In this document: positions 1 through 9,243 of the stretch, in pieces
Layout: each line of letters opens with the position of its first letter
Numbering within the stretch: position 1 is the stretch's first letter
Source: Mycobacterium sp. Marseille-P9652
GTDB taxonomy: Bacteria; Actinomycetota; Actinomycetes; Mycobacteriales; Mycobacteriaceae
Length of the DNA: 50,946 nucleotides
Direction: 5' to 3'
Assembly (NCBI RefSeq): GCF_902652685.1
Contig: NZ_CACRUY010000039.1
Coordinates: 1 to 50,946, forward strand
Notes under the pieces: generated by a model
Told to the model about the DNA's origin: nothing
Seen by the model: the letters and a program-made list of their open reading frames with translations, nothing else
Databases searched by the model: none
Position numbers and translations under genes: made by a program

Positions 1-123
1 GTCCAGCTCCGTGTCGATGCGGCGCGGGTCGAAGGTTTCAGGCTGGAACATCTCCAGCTGGATGGCGGCGCTGGACGTGATGTAGTTGACCACGACGAGC
101 CAGCCCTGCGCCTGATGCCACGT
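1..123 (-). CDS. Partial unidentified protein at window edge
   Basis: An open minus-strand frame of 41 codons without a stop runs off the left edge. It encodes a natural-looking segment with a hydrophobic stretch (WLVVVNYITSS) followed by an acidic/basic stretch (ETFDPRRIDTELD). I do not recognise the family. The neighbouring frames give low-complexity arginine-rich translations, so this frame is the likely coding one. Its position beyond a PGRS remnant next to the thrS region matches where M. tuberculosis has Rv2616 beyond PE_PGRS45, but identity is not established. The sequence becomes unlike protein above about base 125, where the frame meets G/C-rich PGRS DNA, so the gene appears broken there. 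Confidence 0.4.
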
Positions 124-149
124 GTTGGCGCGCCCGGGAGGCCACCGCC

Positions 150-318
150 TCGCTTGCGGCGGGTCGGGGGGGGGTTGCGCGGCGGCGCCGGGGGGCCCGG
201 TGGCCCTGGCGGCGCGCTGGGCACCGGCGGCGCCTTCGGCACCGGGTCCACCAGCAACGGCAACCCCGGCGGCAACGGGACCGGCGGTGGCCCCGGCGCG
301 CCCGGCCAGCACGGTTAA
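150..318 (+). pseudogene. PE_PGRS C-terminal remnant
   Basis: The last roughly 55 codons of a glycine/alanine-rich frame end at TAA 316-318, with typical PGRS composition (GGA-GGx repeats such as GGALGTGGAFGTG, then a short tail ending GAPGQHG). No PE domain or start is present: upstream of about base 150 the sequence passes through a run of G and C into an unrelated minus-strand frame. PE_PGRS genes are normally several hundred codons long, so this is a remnant left by deletion or by collapse of repetitive sequence during assembly. In M. tuberculosis a PE_PGRS gene occupies the same place beside thrS. Confidence 0.55.
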
Positions 319-346
319 TCCTCCCTGACACCGATACGGTGTCCGG

Positions 347-970
347 GTGACCCGCGACCATCCCAGGCACCCCGGCGGCGGCTTCAACCCGCCCGAGCCC
401 ACTACCAAGGGTGGGCCCGATTATGGCCGGTTCATCGACGCGGTCCGCAAGATGCAGGACCACGCCCGCGCCGTCGACGCCCCCGACAAGGTGATCACCG
501 AGGCCGCCGACCTGCTGGAGAAGGTGTCGGCGCTGCTGAGCCCGTTCGACGCCGACGAGTGGCACTCGCCGTCGGGGCGGCGGATGGACCTGCCGATGCG
601 CGGCAACATCCTCACGGTGCCGATGGGGGCACGCAAAACCGATGACGGGCGCATCGAGGGCTGGGCCCGGTTCGGCAGGTACCACCTGGGCCGCAATGGC
701 GCCGTGCACGGCGGCTGCCTCGGCATGCTGTTCGACACCGTGCTCGGCCTGGCGGCGGTGATCCTGACCGGGAGCCGTCGCCAGCGCACCGCCTACCTCA
801 AGATCGACTACCGCAACATCGTGCCGATCGAAAAGGAGTTGCGGTTCGACGCCGGGGTGGATCGGGTGGAGGGCCGCAAGATTTTCGTGTCGGGGCGGCT
901 GATGGACGGCGACACCCTGCTCACCGAGGCCGACGCCCTGTTCGTGCGGCTCAAGCCTGGCCAGCCCTGA
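347..970 (+). CDS. PaaI-type hotdog thioesterase
   Basis: A 207-residue protein starting at GTG. Residues about 100-205 form a single hotdog fold typical of PaaI/YbgC-like acyl-CoA thioesterases, with the signature [18 protein letters not shown], whose HGG packs against the thioester and whose aspartate is the expected catalytic carboxylate. The N-terminal 100 residues are a mycobacterial extension that is charged and probably helical. The family hydrolyses acyl- or aryl-CoA esters in the cytoplasm; the substrate cannot be told from sequence. It is followed after 64 bases by thrS in the same direction, with a possible thrS promoter between them, so co-transcription is uncertain. Confidence 0.8.
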   Translation: MTRDHPRHPGGGFNPPEPTTKGGPDYGRFIDAVRKMQDHARAVDAPDKVITEAADLLEKVSALLSPFDADEWHSPSGRRMDLPMRGNILTVPMGARKTDDGRIEGWARFGRYHLGRNGAVHGGCLGMLFDTVLGLAAVILTGSRRQRTAYLKIDYRNIVPIEKELRFDAGVDRVEGRKIFVSGRLMDGDTLLTEADALFVRLKPGQP

Positions 971-987
971 GGCCAGTCGTCCCCCGA

Positions 988-993
988 TAGCAT
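988..993 (+). promoter_or_regulatory. Possible -10 box of thrS
   Basis: TAGCAT fits the mycobacterial TANNNT -10 pattern and lies 41 bases upstream of the thrS ATG. No convincing T-box or attenuator structure was seen in the short leader. Not tested. Confidence 0.3.
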
Positions 994-1034
994 GGGCACG
1001 ATCAATCACCCCACACTTTTGGAGACCCTGCCGC

Positions 1035-3089
1035 ATGAGCGCCCCCGCTGACCCGACCCTCGCAGCCCCGATCCGGGTGCCCGCGGGGACCACCACGGCC
1101 GCCGCGGTCGGCGAGGCGGGGCTGCCGCGGCGGGGCGCGCCCGACGCGGTCGTGGTGGTGCGCGACGCCGAGGGCAAGCTGCGCGACCTGAGCTGGGCGC
1201 CCGACGCCGACGCCGAAGTGGTCCCCGTCGCCGCCAACACCGACGAGGGCCGCAGCGTCATCCGGCACTCGGCCGCGCACGTCCTGGCCCAGGCGGTGCA
1301 GGACCTCTTTCCCGGGGCGAAATTGGGCATCGGCCCGCCGATCACCGACGGCTTCTACTACGACTTCGACGTCCCCGACCCGTTCACGCCCGAGGACCTC
1401 GACAAGCTCGAGAAGCGGATGCGCCAGATCGTCAAGGACGGCCAGCTGTTCGCCCGGCGCGTCTACGAGTCGAAGGATCAGGCCCGCGCGGAGCTGGCCG
1501 ACGAGCCCTACAAGCTCGAGCTCGTCGACGACAAATCGGGCGACCCGGACGTCATGGAAGTAGGCGGTGATGAGCTCACCGCCTACGACAACCTCAATCC
1601 CCGCACCCGCGAACGGGTTTGGGGAGACCTGTGCCGGGGTCCGCACATCCCCACCACCAAACACATCCCGGCGTTCAAGCTGACCAGGAGCTCGGCGGCC
1701 TATTGGCGCGGCGACCAGCAGAACGCCAGCCTGCAGCGCATCTACGGCACGGCGTGGGAATCGCAGGAGGCGCTCGACCGCCATCTCGAGCTGCTCGAGG
1801 AGGCGCAGCGCCGCGATCACCGCAAGCTGGGCGCCGAGCTGGACCTGTTCAGCTTCCCGGACGAAATCGGTTCGGGCCTCGCGGTTTTCCACCCCAAGGG
1901 CGGCATCGTGCGCAGCGAGCTGGAGGACTACTCGCGGCGCAAGCACGCCCAGGCGGGCTACGAGTTCGTCAACACCCCCCACATCACCAAGGAGCAGCTG
2001 TACATCACCTCGGGCCACCTCGAGTGGTACGCCGAGGGCATGTTCCCGCCGATGCACATCGACGCGGAGTACAACCCGGACGGCACGGTGCGCAAGCCGG
2101 GGCAGGACTACTACCTCAAGCCGATGAACTGCCCGATGCACCACCTGATCTACCGCTCCCGCGGCCGTTCGTACCGCGAACTTCCCTTGCGGCTCTTCGA
2201 GTTCGGCAGCGTCTACCGGTACGAGAAGTCGGGCGTGGTGCACGGGCTGACCCGGGTGCGCGGCATGACGCAGGACGACGCCCACATCTACTGCGCCGCC
2301 GAACAGATGCGCGACGAACTGGCGTCGCTCCTGCGGTTCGTGCTGGACCTGCTGGCCGACTACGGGCTCAACGACTTCTACCTCGAGCTGTCCACCAAGG
2401 ACCCGGAGAAGTTCGTCGGCTCCGACGAGGCGTGGGAAGAGGCGACCGACGTGTTGCGGGAGGTGGCCGAAAGCTCCGGCCTGCAACTGGTTCCGGATCC
2501 CGGAGGTGCGGCGTTCTACGGCCCCAAGATCTCGGTTCAGGTCAAGGACGCGCTGGGCCGCAGCTGGCAGATGTCGACCATCCAGCTCGACTTCAACATG
2601 CCGGAGCGATTCGATCTCGAGTACACGGCCGCCGACGGCACGCGGCGGCGGCCGGTGCTGATCCACCGGGCGCTGTTCGGGTCGATCGAACGGTTCTTCG
2701 GCATCCTCACCGAGCACTATGCCGGCGCGTTCCCGGCGTGGCTGGCCCCGGTTCAAGCGGTCGGCATCCCCGTGGCCGACGAGCACCTGCCCTACCTGGA
2801 AGACGTTGCAGCACAATTGAAGTCGCACGGTGTGCGGGTCGAGGTGGACGCCAGCGACGACCGGATGGCCAAGAAGATCGTCCACCACACCAACCAGAAA
2901 GTGCCGTTCATGTTGCTGGCCGGCGACCGCGACGTGCAGGCCGGGGCGGTCAGCTTCCGCTTCGGTGACCGCACCCAACTCAACGGCGTGCCCCGCGACG
3001 ACGCGGTCGACGCGATCGTGAAGTGGATCGCCGACCGGGAGAACGCCGCTCCGACAGCCGATCTGGTGAAAGTGGCGCGAGGTGAGTGA
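1035..3089 (+). CDS. thrS: Threonyl-tRNA synthetase
   Basis: A 684-residue class II aminoacyl-tRNA synthetase that charges tRNA-Thr. Domains in order: TGS (about 1-65), editing domain with the zinc-type HSAAH motif (H78, H82), catalytic core (about 280-570) and C-terminal anticodon-binding domain. The core shows the three zinc ligands that select threonine: C366 in MNCPMHH, H417 in DDAHIYC and H544 in LIHRALFGS, with spacing like that of E. coli ThrRS. Motif 2 is the [13 protein letters not shown] region. Length is normal for mycobacteria. The stop overlaps the GTG start of the HIT gene by 8 bases, so the two are probably co-translated. Confidence 0.97.
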   Translation: MSAPADPTLAAPIRVPAGTTTAAAVGEAGLPRRGAPDAVVVVRDAEGKLRDLSWAPDADAEVVPVAANTDEGRSVIRHSAAHVLAQAVQDLFPGAKLGIGPPITDGFYYDFDVPDPFTPEDLDKLEKRMRQIVKDGQLFARRVYESKDQARAELADEPYKLELVDDKSGDPDVMEVGGDELTAYDNLNPRTRERVWGDLCRGPHIPTTKHIPAFKLTRSSAAYWRGDQQNASLQRIYGTAWESQEALDRHLELLEEAQRRDHRKLGAELDLFSFPDEIGSGLAVFHPKGGIVRSELEDYSRRKHAQAGYEFVNTPHITKEQLYITSGHLEWYAEGMFPPMHIDAEYNPDGTVRKPGQDYYLKPMNCPMHHLIYRSRGRSYRELPLRLFEFGSVYRYEKSGVVHGLTRVRGMTQDDAHIYCAAEQMRDELASLLRFVLDLLADYGLNDFYLELSTKDPEKFVGSDEAWEEATDVLREVAESSGLQLVPDPGGAAFYGPKISVQVKDALGRSWQMSTIQLDFNMPERFDLEYTAADGTRRRPVLIHRALFGSIERFFGILTEHYAGAFPAWLAPVQAVGIPVADEHLPYLEDVAAQLKSHGVRVEVDASDDRMAKKIVHHTNQKVPFMLLAGDRDVQAGAVSFRFGDRTQLNGVPRDDAVDAIVKWIADRENAAPTADLVKVARGE

Positions 3090-3654
3090 CGAGCAGCGGG
3101 CCGAGCGCGCCGAGGAGACGATCCTCGACACCGGCGTCGGCCAGCGCGACCACCTGATCCGGCTGTGGACGCCGTACCGGATGACCTACCTGGCCGAATC
3201 GCCGATGAAGCGCGAGAACGCCGGGCCGGCGGAGCCTTTCACCGACATCCCACGGATGTCGGACGAGGAGGGCTTGGTGGTTGCCCGCGGCGACCTGGTC
3301 TACGCCGTGCTGAACCTGTACCCCTACAACCCCGGCCACCTGATGGTGGTGCCGTACCGGAAGGTGTCGGAGCTCGAGGACCTGAGCGAGGCCGAGAGCG
3401 CCGAGCTGATGGCGTTCACCCAGAAGGCGATTCGCGTCATCAAGGCCGTGTCGCGGCCGCACGGCTTCAACGTGGGCATGAACCTGGGCACGTCGGCGGG
3501 CGGCTCGCTGGCCGAGCACCTGCACGTCCACGTGGTGCCGCGCTGGGGCGGGGACGCCAACTTCATCACGATCATCGGCGGGTCGAAGGTGATCCCGCAG
3601 CTGCTGCGCGAGACGCGCCGGCTGCTGGCCACGGAATGGGCCAACCAGCAATGA
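3082..3654 (+). CDS. HIT-family Ap4A phosphorylase
   Basis: A 190-residue histidine-triad protein. The triad HLHVHVV is at H146, H148 and H150, followed by PRW and then the GGDANF segment typical of the mycobacterial Rv2613c group. The M. tuberculosis member has been characterised as a diadenosine tetraphosphate phosphorylase, degrading Ap4A with phosphate, rather than a hydrolase. Ap4A is a by-product of aminoacyl-tRNA synthetases, so overlap with thrS upstream is functionally sensible. The GTG start at 3082 lies inside thrS; its stop overlaps the ATG of the phosphatidyltransferase gene by 4 bases. Enzymatic class is inferred from homology. Confidence 0.88.
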   Translation: MSDEQRAERAEETILDTGVGQRDHLIRLWTPYRMTYLAESPMKRENAGPAEPFTDIPRMSDEEGLVVARGDLVYAVLNLYPYNPGHLMVVPYRKVSELEDLSEAESAELMAFTQKAIRVIKAVSRPHGFNVGMNLGTSAGGSLAEHLHVHVVPRWGGDANFITIIGGSKVIPQLLRETRRLLATEWANQQ

Positions 3655-4283
3655 GTAAGGTGCCGTTCCTGTCCCGGGCGGCATTCGCGCGGGTCACCAC
3701 CCCGACCGCCCGCGCCTGCCTGCGCCTGGGACTCACCCCGGACATCGTGACCGTCCTCGGCACCACCGGGTCGGTGGCGGGAGCCGTGGCGCTTTTCCCG
3801 ATGGGCAAGCTGTTCGCGGCCTCGTGCGTGGTGTGGTTCTTCGTCCTGTTCGACATGCTCGACGGCGCGATGGCCCGGGAGCGCGGTGGCGGCACCCGGT
3901 TCGGCGCGGTGCTGGACGCGACGTGCGACCGGGTGAGTGACGGCGCGATATTCGGCGGCCTGCTCTGGTGGATCGCGTTCGGAATGCACGACAAGCCGCT
4001 GGTGGTGGCGACGCTGATCTGCCTGGTGACCTCGCAGGTGATCTCCTACATCAAGGCGCGCGCCGAGGCCAGCGGTCTGCGCGGTGACGGCGGCATCATC
4101 GAGCGGCCCGAGCGGCTGATCATCGTGCTCGCCGGCGCCGGCGTGTCCGACTTCCCGTTCGTCGCCTGGCCGCCGGCCCTGCCGATCGCGATGTGGGCGC
4201 TCGCGGTGGCCAGCGTGGTCACGTGCGTGCAGCGGCTGCGCACGGTGTGGACGTCCCCCGGCGCGACGGAGCGCATGCCGTGA
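3651..4283 (+). CDS. pgsA: Phosphatidylinositol-phosphate synthase
   Basis: A 210-residue integral membrane CDP-alcohol phosphatidyltransferase. The complete catalytic signature D-x2-D-G-x2-A-R-x8-G-x3-D-x3-D is visible with D68, D71, G72, A75, R76, G85, D89 and D93; these bind the metal ions and CDP-diacylglycerol. About six transmembrane segments follow the pattern of the family. By position, before patA and pimA, it is the mycobacterial PgsA1 enzyme that joins inositol 1-phosphate to CDP-diacylglycerol, making the PI-phosphate precursor of PIMs, LM and LAM. The start ATG at 3651 overlaps the HIT stop (ATGA). Confidence 0.93.
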   Translation: MSKVPFLSRAAFARVTTPTARACLRLGLTPDIVTVLGTTGSVAGAVALFPMGKLFAASCVVWFFVLFDMLDGAMARERGGGTRFGAVLDATCDRVSDGAIFGGLLWWIAFGMHDKPLVVATLICLVTSQVISYIKARAEASGLRGDGGIIERPERLIIVLAGAGVSDFPFVAWPPALPIAMWALAVASVVTCVQRLRTVWTSPGATERMP

Positions 4284-5194
4284 TCCTCGATCTGGGCGGG
4301 AGGGCCACCGACTGGGCGTACGCGGCCGGCTGGATGACCGTGCGCTCGCTGCCGGAATTCGCCGCGCGCACCGCGTTCGACGCCGGGGCGCGCTACGCGG
4401 CCCGCGGCGGCGGGCCCGAGCAGCTGCGCAAGAACCTGGCCCGCGTGATCGGGGTGCCGCCCGCCGAGGTGCCGGACGCGCTGATGCGCGCGGCGCTGGC
4501 GTCCTACGCCCGCTACTGGCGCGAGGCGTTCCGCCTGCCGACGATGGACCTGCGCGCGGTGGCCCGCGAACTCGACAAGTCGATGCAGCCGAGCAAAGAC
4601 AATTTGGACGCCGCGCTGGCGAAGGGCCGCGGGGCGGTGTGCGCGCTACCGCACAGCGGCAATTGGGACATGGCCGGGGTGTGGCTGGCGCAGACGCGCG
4701 GCACCTTCACCACCGTCGCCGAACGCCTCAAACCCGAGTCGCTGTATCGGCGTTTCGTCGCCTACCGGGAAACCCTCGGGTTCGAGGTGCTGCCGGCCTC
4801 CGGCGGCGAGCGGCCGCCGTTCGAGGTGCTGTGCGAGCGGCTCCGTGACAACCGGGTGGTCTGCCTGATGGCCGAGCGCGACCTCACCCGCTCGGGCGTG
4901 GAGGTCGACTTCTTCGGCGAGCCCACCCGGATGCCCGCGGGCCCCGCCAAGCTGGCGATCGAGACCGGGGCGGCGCTGCTGCCGGCGCACTGCTGGTATG
5001 AGGCCGACGGCTCACGCGTCTGGATACAGCCGCCGCTGGACTGCAGTAGCGGCGACGTCGGGGTGATCACCCAGGCGCTGGCCGACCGGTTCGCCCACAA
5101 CATCGCCGGCCACCCGGAGGACTGGCACATGCTGCAGCCGCAGTGGCTGGCCGACCTGTCCGAGGCGCGACAGGCCCGGCTGAAGGCGACCTGA
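4280..5194 (+). CDS. patA: PIM acyltransferase PatA
   Basis: A 304-residue membrane-associated acyltransferase of the LpxL/HtrB-like family. The catalytic H-x4-D motif is in PHSGNWD with H125 and D130, almost the same numbering as the known mycobacterial PatA. It moves a palmitoyl group from acyl-CoA to the 2-linked mannose of PIM1/PIM2 on the cytoplasmic face of the membrane. GTG at 4280 is chosen because it overlaps the pgsA stop (GTGA) and gives the expected length; in-frame codons further upstream would extend into pgsA. Translationally coupled to pimA downstream (ATGA overlap at 5194). Confidence 0.92.
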   Translation: MILDLGGRATDWAYAAGWMTVRSLPEFAARTAFDAGARYAARGGGPEQLRKNLARVIGVPPAEVPDALMRAALASYARYWREAFRLPTMDLRAVARELDKSMQPSKDNLDAALAKGRGAVCALPHSGNWDMAGVWLAQTRGTFTTVAERLKPESLYRRFVAYRETLGFEVLPASGGERPPFEVLCERLRDNRVVCLMAERDLTRSGVEVDFFGEPTRMPAGPAKLAIETGAALLPAHCWYEADGSRVWIQPPLDCSSGDVGVITQALADRFAHNIAGHPEDWHMLQPQWLADLSEARQARLKAT

Positions 5195-6318
5195 TGCGGA
5201 TCGGGATGGTGTGTCCGTACTCGTTCGACGTGCCGGGCGGGGTGCAGTCTCACGTGCTGCAGCTGGCCGCGGTGATGCGGGCGCGCGGGCACGAGGTGAG
5301 CGTGCTGGCGCCGTCGTCGCCGCACGCCTCGGTGCCCGACTACGTCGTCTCGGCGGGCCGCGCCGTCCCGATTCCCTACAACGGCTCCGTGGCGCGGCTG
5401 CGGTTCGGCCCGGCGACGCACCGCAAGGTCAAGAAGTGGCTCGCCGACGGCGATTTCGACGTCCTGCACCTGCACGAGCCGAACGCGCCGAGCCTGTCGA
5501 TGCTCGCGCTGAACATCGCCGAGGGGCCGATCGTGGCGACGTTTCACACGTCGACCACCAAATCGCTGACCCTCACGGTCTTCCAGGGCATCCTGCGCCC
5601 GATGCACGAGAAGATCGTCGGCCGCATCGCGGTCTCCGACCTGGCCCGGCGCTGGCAGATGGAGGCGCTGGGCACCGACGCAGTGGAGATCCCCAACGGC
5701 GTCGACGTCGACTCGTTCGCCTCCGCGCCGCCGCTCGACGGCTATCCGCGGCCGGGCCGGACGGTGTTGTTCCTGGGCCGCTACGACGAGCCCCGCAAGG
5801 GCATGTCGGTGCTGCTCGACGCGCTGCCGCGGGTGGTCGAGCGCTTCGCAGGGGTGCAGCTGCTCATCGTCGGCCGCGGCGACGAGGAGGAACTGCGCGA
5901 GCAGGCCGGCGAACTCGCGGCCCACCTGCGTTTCCTCGGGCAGGTCGACGACGCCGCGAAGGCGTCGGCGATGCGCAGCGCCGACGTCTACTGCGCCCCG
6001 AACACCGGGGGCGAGAGCTTCGGCATCGTGCTGGTCGAGGCGATGGCCGCGGGCACCGCCGTGGTGGCCAGCGACCTGGACGCGTTCCGGCGCGTGCTGC
6101 GCGACGGCGAGGTGGGGCGGCTCGTGCCCGTCGGTGACGGCGCCGCCCTGGCCGCCGCACTGATCGCCGTGCTCGAGGACGACGCGCTGCGGCGGCGGTA
6201 CGTCGCGGCCGGCGCCCAGGCGGTGCAGCGCTACGACTGGTCGGTGGTGGCGAGCCAGATCATGCGGGTGTACGAGACGGTCGCCGGCTCGGGCGCCAAG
6301 GTTCAGGTGGCCAGCTGA
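5194..6318 (+). CDS. pimA: Phosphatidylinositol mannosyltransferase PimA
   Basis: A 374-residue GT-B fold glycosyltransferase of family GT4. It transfers mannose from GDP-mannose to the 2-position of the inositol of phosphatidylinositol, the first committed step of PIM, LM and LAM synthesis, at the inner face of the plasma membrane. The N-terminal domain carries the glycine loop FDVPGGVQSH (residues 11-20). The C-terminal domain has the EX7E motif in GGESFGIVLVEAMAAG, with E274 and E282 binding the sugar nucleotide. Length is like the M. tuberculosis enzyme. Overlaps patA upstream and the Nudix gene downstream. Confidence 0.95.
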   Translation: MRIGMVCPYSFDVPGGVQSHVLQLAAVMRARGHEVSVLAPSSPHASVPDYVVSAGRAVPIPYNGSVARLRFGPATHRKVKKWLADGDFDVLHLHEPNAPSLSMLALNIAEGPIVATFHTSTTKSLTLTVFQGILRPMHEKIVGRIAVSDLARRWQMEALGTDAVEIPNGVDVDSFASAPPLDGYPRPGRTVLFLGRYDEPRKGMSVLLDALPRVVERFAGVQLLIVGRGDEEELREQAGELAAHLRFLGQVDDAAKASAMRSADVYCAPNTGGESFGIVLVEAMAAGTAVVASDLDAFRRVLRDGEVGRLVPVGDGAALAAALIAVLEDDALRRRYVAAGAQAVQRYDWSVVASQIMRVYETVAGSGAKVQVAS

Positions 6319-7355
6319 TGACGTGGCTCATCGTGGCCGTCGCGCTGCTGGTCGTGGCGCTCGCCGTGGCCGGCGCCTGGGCGTACCGCACGGCCAACCG
6401 GCTGGACCGGCTGCACGTCCGCTACGACCTGTCCTGGCAGGCGCTGGACGGCGCGCTGGCGCGGCGGGCGGTGGTCGCCCGCGCGGTCGCGATCGACGCC
6501 TACGGCGGCGCGCCCGAGGGCCGGCGGCTGGCGGCGCTGGCCGACGCCGCCGAGAACGCGCCACGCACCGCGCGCGAAGCCTGCGAGAACGAACTCTCGG
6601 CCGCCCTGGCGCTCGTCGACCCGGCGTCGCTGCCGACGGGCCTCATCGCGGAGCTCGCCGACGCCGAGGCTCGCGTGCTCCTGGCCCGGCGGTTCCACAA
6701 CGACGCGGTGCGCGACACGCTGGCGCTGCGTGAGCGATTCCTGGTGCGCACGTTCCGGCTGGGCGGAACGGCCGCCCTGCCAAGCTATTTCGAGATCGCC
6801 GAGCGGCCGCACGCGCTGGCGCACGGCGATCACGGCGTGCTCAACCACCGCACGTCGGCGCGGGTCGTGCTGCTCGACGAGGCGGGCGCGGTGCTGCTGC
6901 TCTGCGGGTCGGACCCGGCGGTCGACGAGGATCAGCCGCACACCGTCGCCCCCAGGTGGTGGTTCACGGTGGGCGGCCAGGTGGGGCCGGGGGAGCGGCT
7001 GGCCGAGGCCGCCGCCCGGGAACTGGCCGAGGAGACCGGCCTGCGGGTCGCGGCCGCCGACATGATCGGGCCCGTCTGGCGGCGCGACGAGGTGTTCGAG
7101 TTCAACGGCTCGCTGATCGACAGCGAGGAGTTCTTCTTCGTCCACCGCACCCGCCGGTTCGAGCCGTCCTGCCTCGGCCGGACCGAACTCGAGCGACGGT
7201 ACATCCACGGGCACCGCTGGTGTGACGCCGACGACATCGCCGGCCTCGTCGCGGACGGGCAGACCGTCTACCCGATCCAGCTGCCCGAACTGCTCGGCCA
7301 GGCCGCCGAAGTCGCCGCCAGCCGCGCGCCGCGGCAGCTGCAGTCGATCCGCTGA
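6318..7355 (+). CDS. Membrane-anchored Nudix hydrolase
   Basis: A 345-residue protein beginning at an ATG that overlaps the pimA stop. Residues about 3-22 are a single hydrophobic anchor. Residues about 25-160 are a helical, alanine/arginine-rich region. The C-terminal half (about 170-335) is a Nudix domain with a perfect box G-x5-E-x7-REL-x-EE-x-GL near residues 219-241, so metal binding and pyrophosphohydrolase activity are expected. It corresponds in position to Rv2609c, a conserved membrane protein at the end of the PIM operon. Substrate unknown; cleavage of a nucleotide-linked metabolite near the membrane is a guess from context. Confidence 0.82.
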   Translation: MTWLIVAVALLVVALAVAGAWAYRTANRLDRLHVRYDLSWQALDGALARRAVVARAVAIDAYGGAPEGRRLAALADAAENAPRTAREACENELSAALALVDPASLPTGLIAELADAEARVLLARRFHNDAVRDTLALRERFLVRTFRLGGTAALPSYFEIAERPHALAHGDHGVLNHRTSARVVLLDEAGAVLLLCGSDPAVDEDQPHTVAPRWWFTVGGQVGPGERLAEAAARELAEETGLRVAAADMIGPVWRRDEVFEFNGSLIDSEEFFFVHRTRRFEPSCLGRTELERRYIHGHRWCDADDIAGLVADGQTVYPIQLPELLGQAAEVAASRAPRQLQSIR

Positions 7356-7372
7356 GCCACCCCTTGACGCCC

Positions 7373-7425
7373 AACGTCGAGTTGTAGCGGCTAGTCGGCG
7401 CTCGGGACGACAACAACTCGACGTT
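7373..7425. repeat. Intergenic inverted repeat, copy A
   Basis: Perfect 13-bp arms, AACGTCGAGTTGT at 7373-7385 and its reverse complement at 7413-7425, separated by 27 bases. It lies between the Nudix gene and pdxS. A closely related element is found at 27348-27404, also between genes. It could be transcribed as a hairpin terminating the PIM operon, but there is no clear T-run, and the recurrence suggests a dispersed repeat. Confidence 0.7.
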
Positions 7426-7449
7426 CGGCGGGAGCTTTTTGGCCACCAC

Positions 7450-7455
7450 TAGACT
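7450..7455 (+). promoter_or_regulatory. Probable -10 box of pdxS
   Basis: TAGACT matches the mycobacterial sigma-A -10 consensus TANNNT and is 33 bases upstream of the pdxS GTG, leaving a short leader containing the purine-rich ribosome binding site GAAGGAGAG. Confidence 0.45.
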
Positions 7456-7487
7456 GGTGCACGCACCAAGACGATCGAAGGAGAGTT

Positions 7488-8390
7488 GTGGATACCCACG
7501 CCCAGTCCGGCCAGACCGGAACGGCGCGCGTCAAACGCGGCATGGCCGAGATGCTCAAGGGCGGCGTCATCATGGACGTCGTCACCCCCGAGCAGGCCCG
7601 CATCGCCGAGGGCGCCGGCGCCGTCGCCGTGATGGCGCTGGAGCGGGTGCCCGCTGACATCCGCGCCCAGGGCGGCGTGTCGCGGATGAGCGACCCCGAC
7701 ATGATCGAGGGCATCATCGAAGCCGTCACCATCCCGGTGATGGCCAAGGTGCGCATCGGGCATTTCGTGGAGGCGCAGATCCTGCAGAGCCTCGGCGTGG
7801 ACTACATCGACGAGTCCGAGGTGCTGACCCCCGCGGACTACTCCCACCACATCGACAAGTGGAAGTTCACTGTGCCGTTCGTGTGCGGGGCGACCAACCT
7901 CGGCGAGGCGCTGCGGCGCATCAGCGAGGGTGCGGCCATGATCCGCTCGAAGGGCGAGGCCGGCACCGGCGACGTCTCCAACGCGACCACCCACATGCGG
8001 GCCATCAGCGGCGAGATCCGCCGCCTGACGTCGCTGTCCGAGGACGAATTGTTCGTCGCGGCAAAGGAATTGCAGGCCCCCTACGACCTCGTCGTCGAGG
8101 TGGCCCGGGCGGGCAAGCTGCCGGTGACGCTGTTCACGGCCGGCGGCATCGCGACGCCGGCCGACGCGGCGATGATGATGCAGCTCGGCGCGGAGGGCGT
8201 GTTCGTCGGCTCCGGCATCTTCAAGTCCGGCGCGCCCGAGCACCGCGCCGCCGCGATCGTCAAGGCCACCACCTTCTACGACGACCCCGACGTGCTGGCC
8301 AAGGTGTCGCGCGGGCTGGGCGAGGCGATGGTCGGCATCAACGTCGAGGAGATCGCACAGCCGCACCGGCTGGCCGAGCGCGGCTGGTAA
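7488..8390 (+). CDS. pdxS: Pyridoxal 5'-phosphate synthase subunit PdxS
   Basis: A 300-residue TIM-barrel synthase subunit of the deoxyxylulose-5-phosphate-independent vitamin B6 pathway. It condenses ribose 5-phosphate, glyceraldehyde 3-phosphate and ammonia to PLP; the ammonia comes from PdxT. The conserved start of the barrel ([17 protein letters not shown]), Schiff-base lysine K87 in MAKVRIGHF, and the second lysine in [10 protein letters not shown] (about residue 155) are present. GTG at 7488 follows a good Shine-Dalgarno sequence. The thioesterase and pdxT follow within 10 bases and an overlap respectively, giving a pdxS-tesB-pdxT operon as in other mycobacteria. Confidence 0.96.
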   Translation: MDTHAQSGQTGTARVKRGMAEMLKGGVIMDVVTPEQARIAEGAGAVAVMALERVPADIRAQGGVSRMSDPDMIEGIIEAVTIPVMAKVRIGHFVEAQILQSLGVDYIDESEVLTPADYSHHIDKWKFTVPFVCGATNLGEALRRISEGAAMIRSKGEAGTGDVSNATTHMRAISGEIRRLTSLSEDELFVAAKELQAPYDLVVEVARAGKLPVTLFTAGGIATPADAAMMMQLGAEGVFVGSGIFKSGAPEHRAAAIVKATTFYDDPDVLAKVSRGLGEAMVGINVEEIAQPHRLAERGW

Positions 8391-8400
8391 GAACGTCTCC

Positions 8401-9243
8401 GTGTCGATCGAGCAGATCCTCGATCTCGAGCAGCTCGAGGTCAACATCTACCGCGGGCGCGTGTTCAGCCCGGAGTCGGGCTATTTCCAGCGCACGTTCG
8501 GCGGTCACGTGGCCGGCCAGTCGCTGGTGTCGGCGGTGCGCACCGTGGAACCCGGCCACCTGGTGCACTCCCTGCACGGCTACTTCATCCGGCCCGGGGA
8601 CGCCAAGGCGCCGACGGTGTTCATCGTCGAGCGCATCCGCGACGGGGGCTCGTTCTGCACCCGGCGCGTCAACGCCATCCAGCACGGCGAGACCATCTTC
8701 TCGATGTCGGCGTCGTTCCAGGCCGACCAGGAGGGCATCAACCACCAGGACGCCATGCCGGAGGCACCCCCGCCCGACGCCGACCTGCCGGGGCTGAACT
8801 CGATCAAGGTGTTCGACGACGCCGGGTTCCGCCAGTTCGAGGAGTGGGACATCCGGATCGTCCCGCAGGACCGCTTGCAGCGCCTGCCAGGCAAGGCCTC
8901 GCAGCAGCAGGTGTGGTTCCGCCACCGCGACCCCCTGCCCGACGACCCGGTGCTGCACATCTGCGCGCTGGCCTACATGAGCGACCTCACGCTGCTGGGC
9001 TCGGCGCAGGTCAATCACCTCGACGAGCGCGAGCACCTGCAGGTGGCGTCGCTGGACCACGCGATGTGGTTCATGCGGATGTTCCGGGCCGACGAGTGGC
9101 TGCTCTACGACCAGTCGTCGCCGTCGGCCTGCGGCGGGCGGGCGCTGTGCCAGGGCAAGATATTCAACCGGGCGGGGGAGATGGTCGCGGCGGTGATGCA
9201 GGAGGGACTGACCCGCTTCCCGCGCGGATACACCCACCGGTGA
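8401..9243 (+). CDS. tesB2: Acyl-CoA thioesterase II (TesB2)
   Basis: A 280-residue double-hotdog thioesterase. The N-terminal hotdog shows [17 protein letters not shown]; the C-terminal hotdog ends with the conserved [20 protein letters not shown] region, and the family Asp/Thr/Gln active-site set is expected between them (D in the [10 protein letters not shown] segment visible). It hydrolyses medium- and long-chain acyl-CoA in the cytoplasm. It corresponds to Rv2605c and keeps the unexplained position between pdxS and pdxT. GTG at 8401, 10 bases after the pdxS stop; the stop overlaps the pdxT GTG. Confidence 0.92.
   Translation: MSIEQILDLEQLEVNIYRGRVFSPESGYFQRTFGGHVAGQSLVSAVRTVEPGHLVHSLHGYFIRPGDAKAPTVFIVERIRDGGSFCTRRVNAIQHGETIFSMSASFQADQEGINHQDAMPEAPPPDADLPGLNSIKVFDDAGFRQFEEWDIRIVPQDRLQRLPGKASQQQVWFRHRDPLPDDPVLHICALAYMSDLTLLGSAQVNHLDEREHLQVASLDHAMWFMRMFRADEWLLYDQSSPSACGGRALCQGKIFNRAGEMVAAVMQEGLTRFPRGYTHR

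Noticed and set aside
38-1345. A 435-codon minus-strand frame at the left edge
   Set aside because: Antisense to the thioesterase and thrS genes, with repetitive Arg/His/Gly composition.
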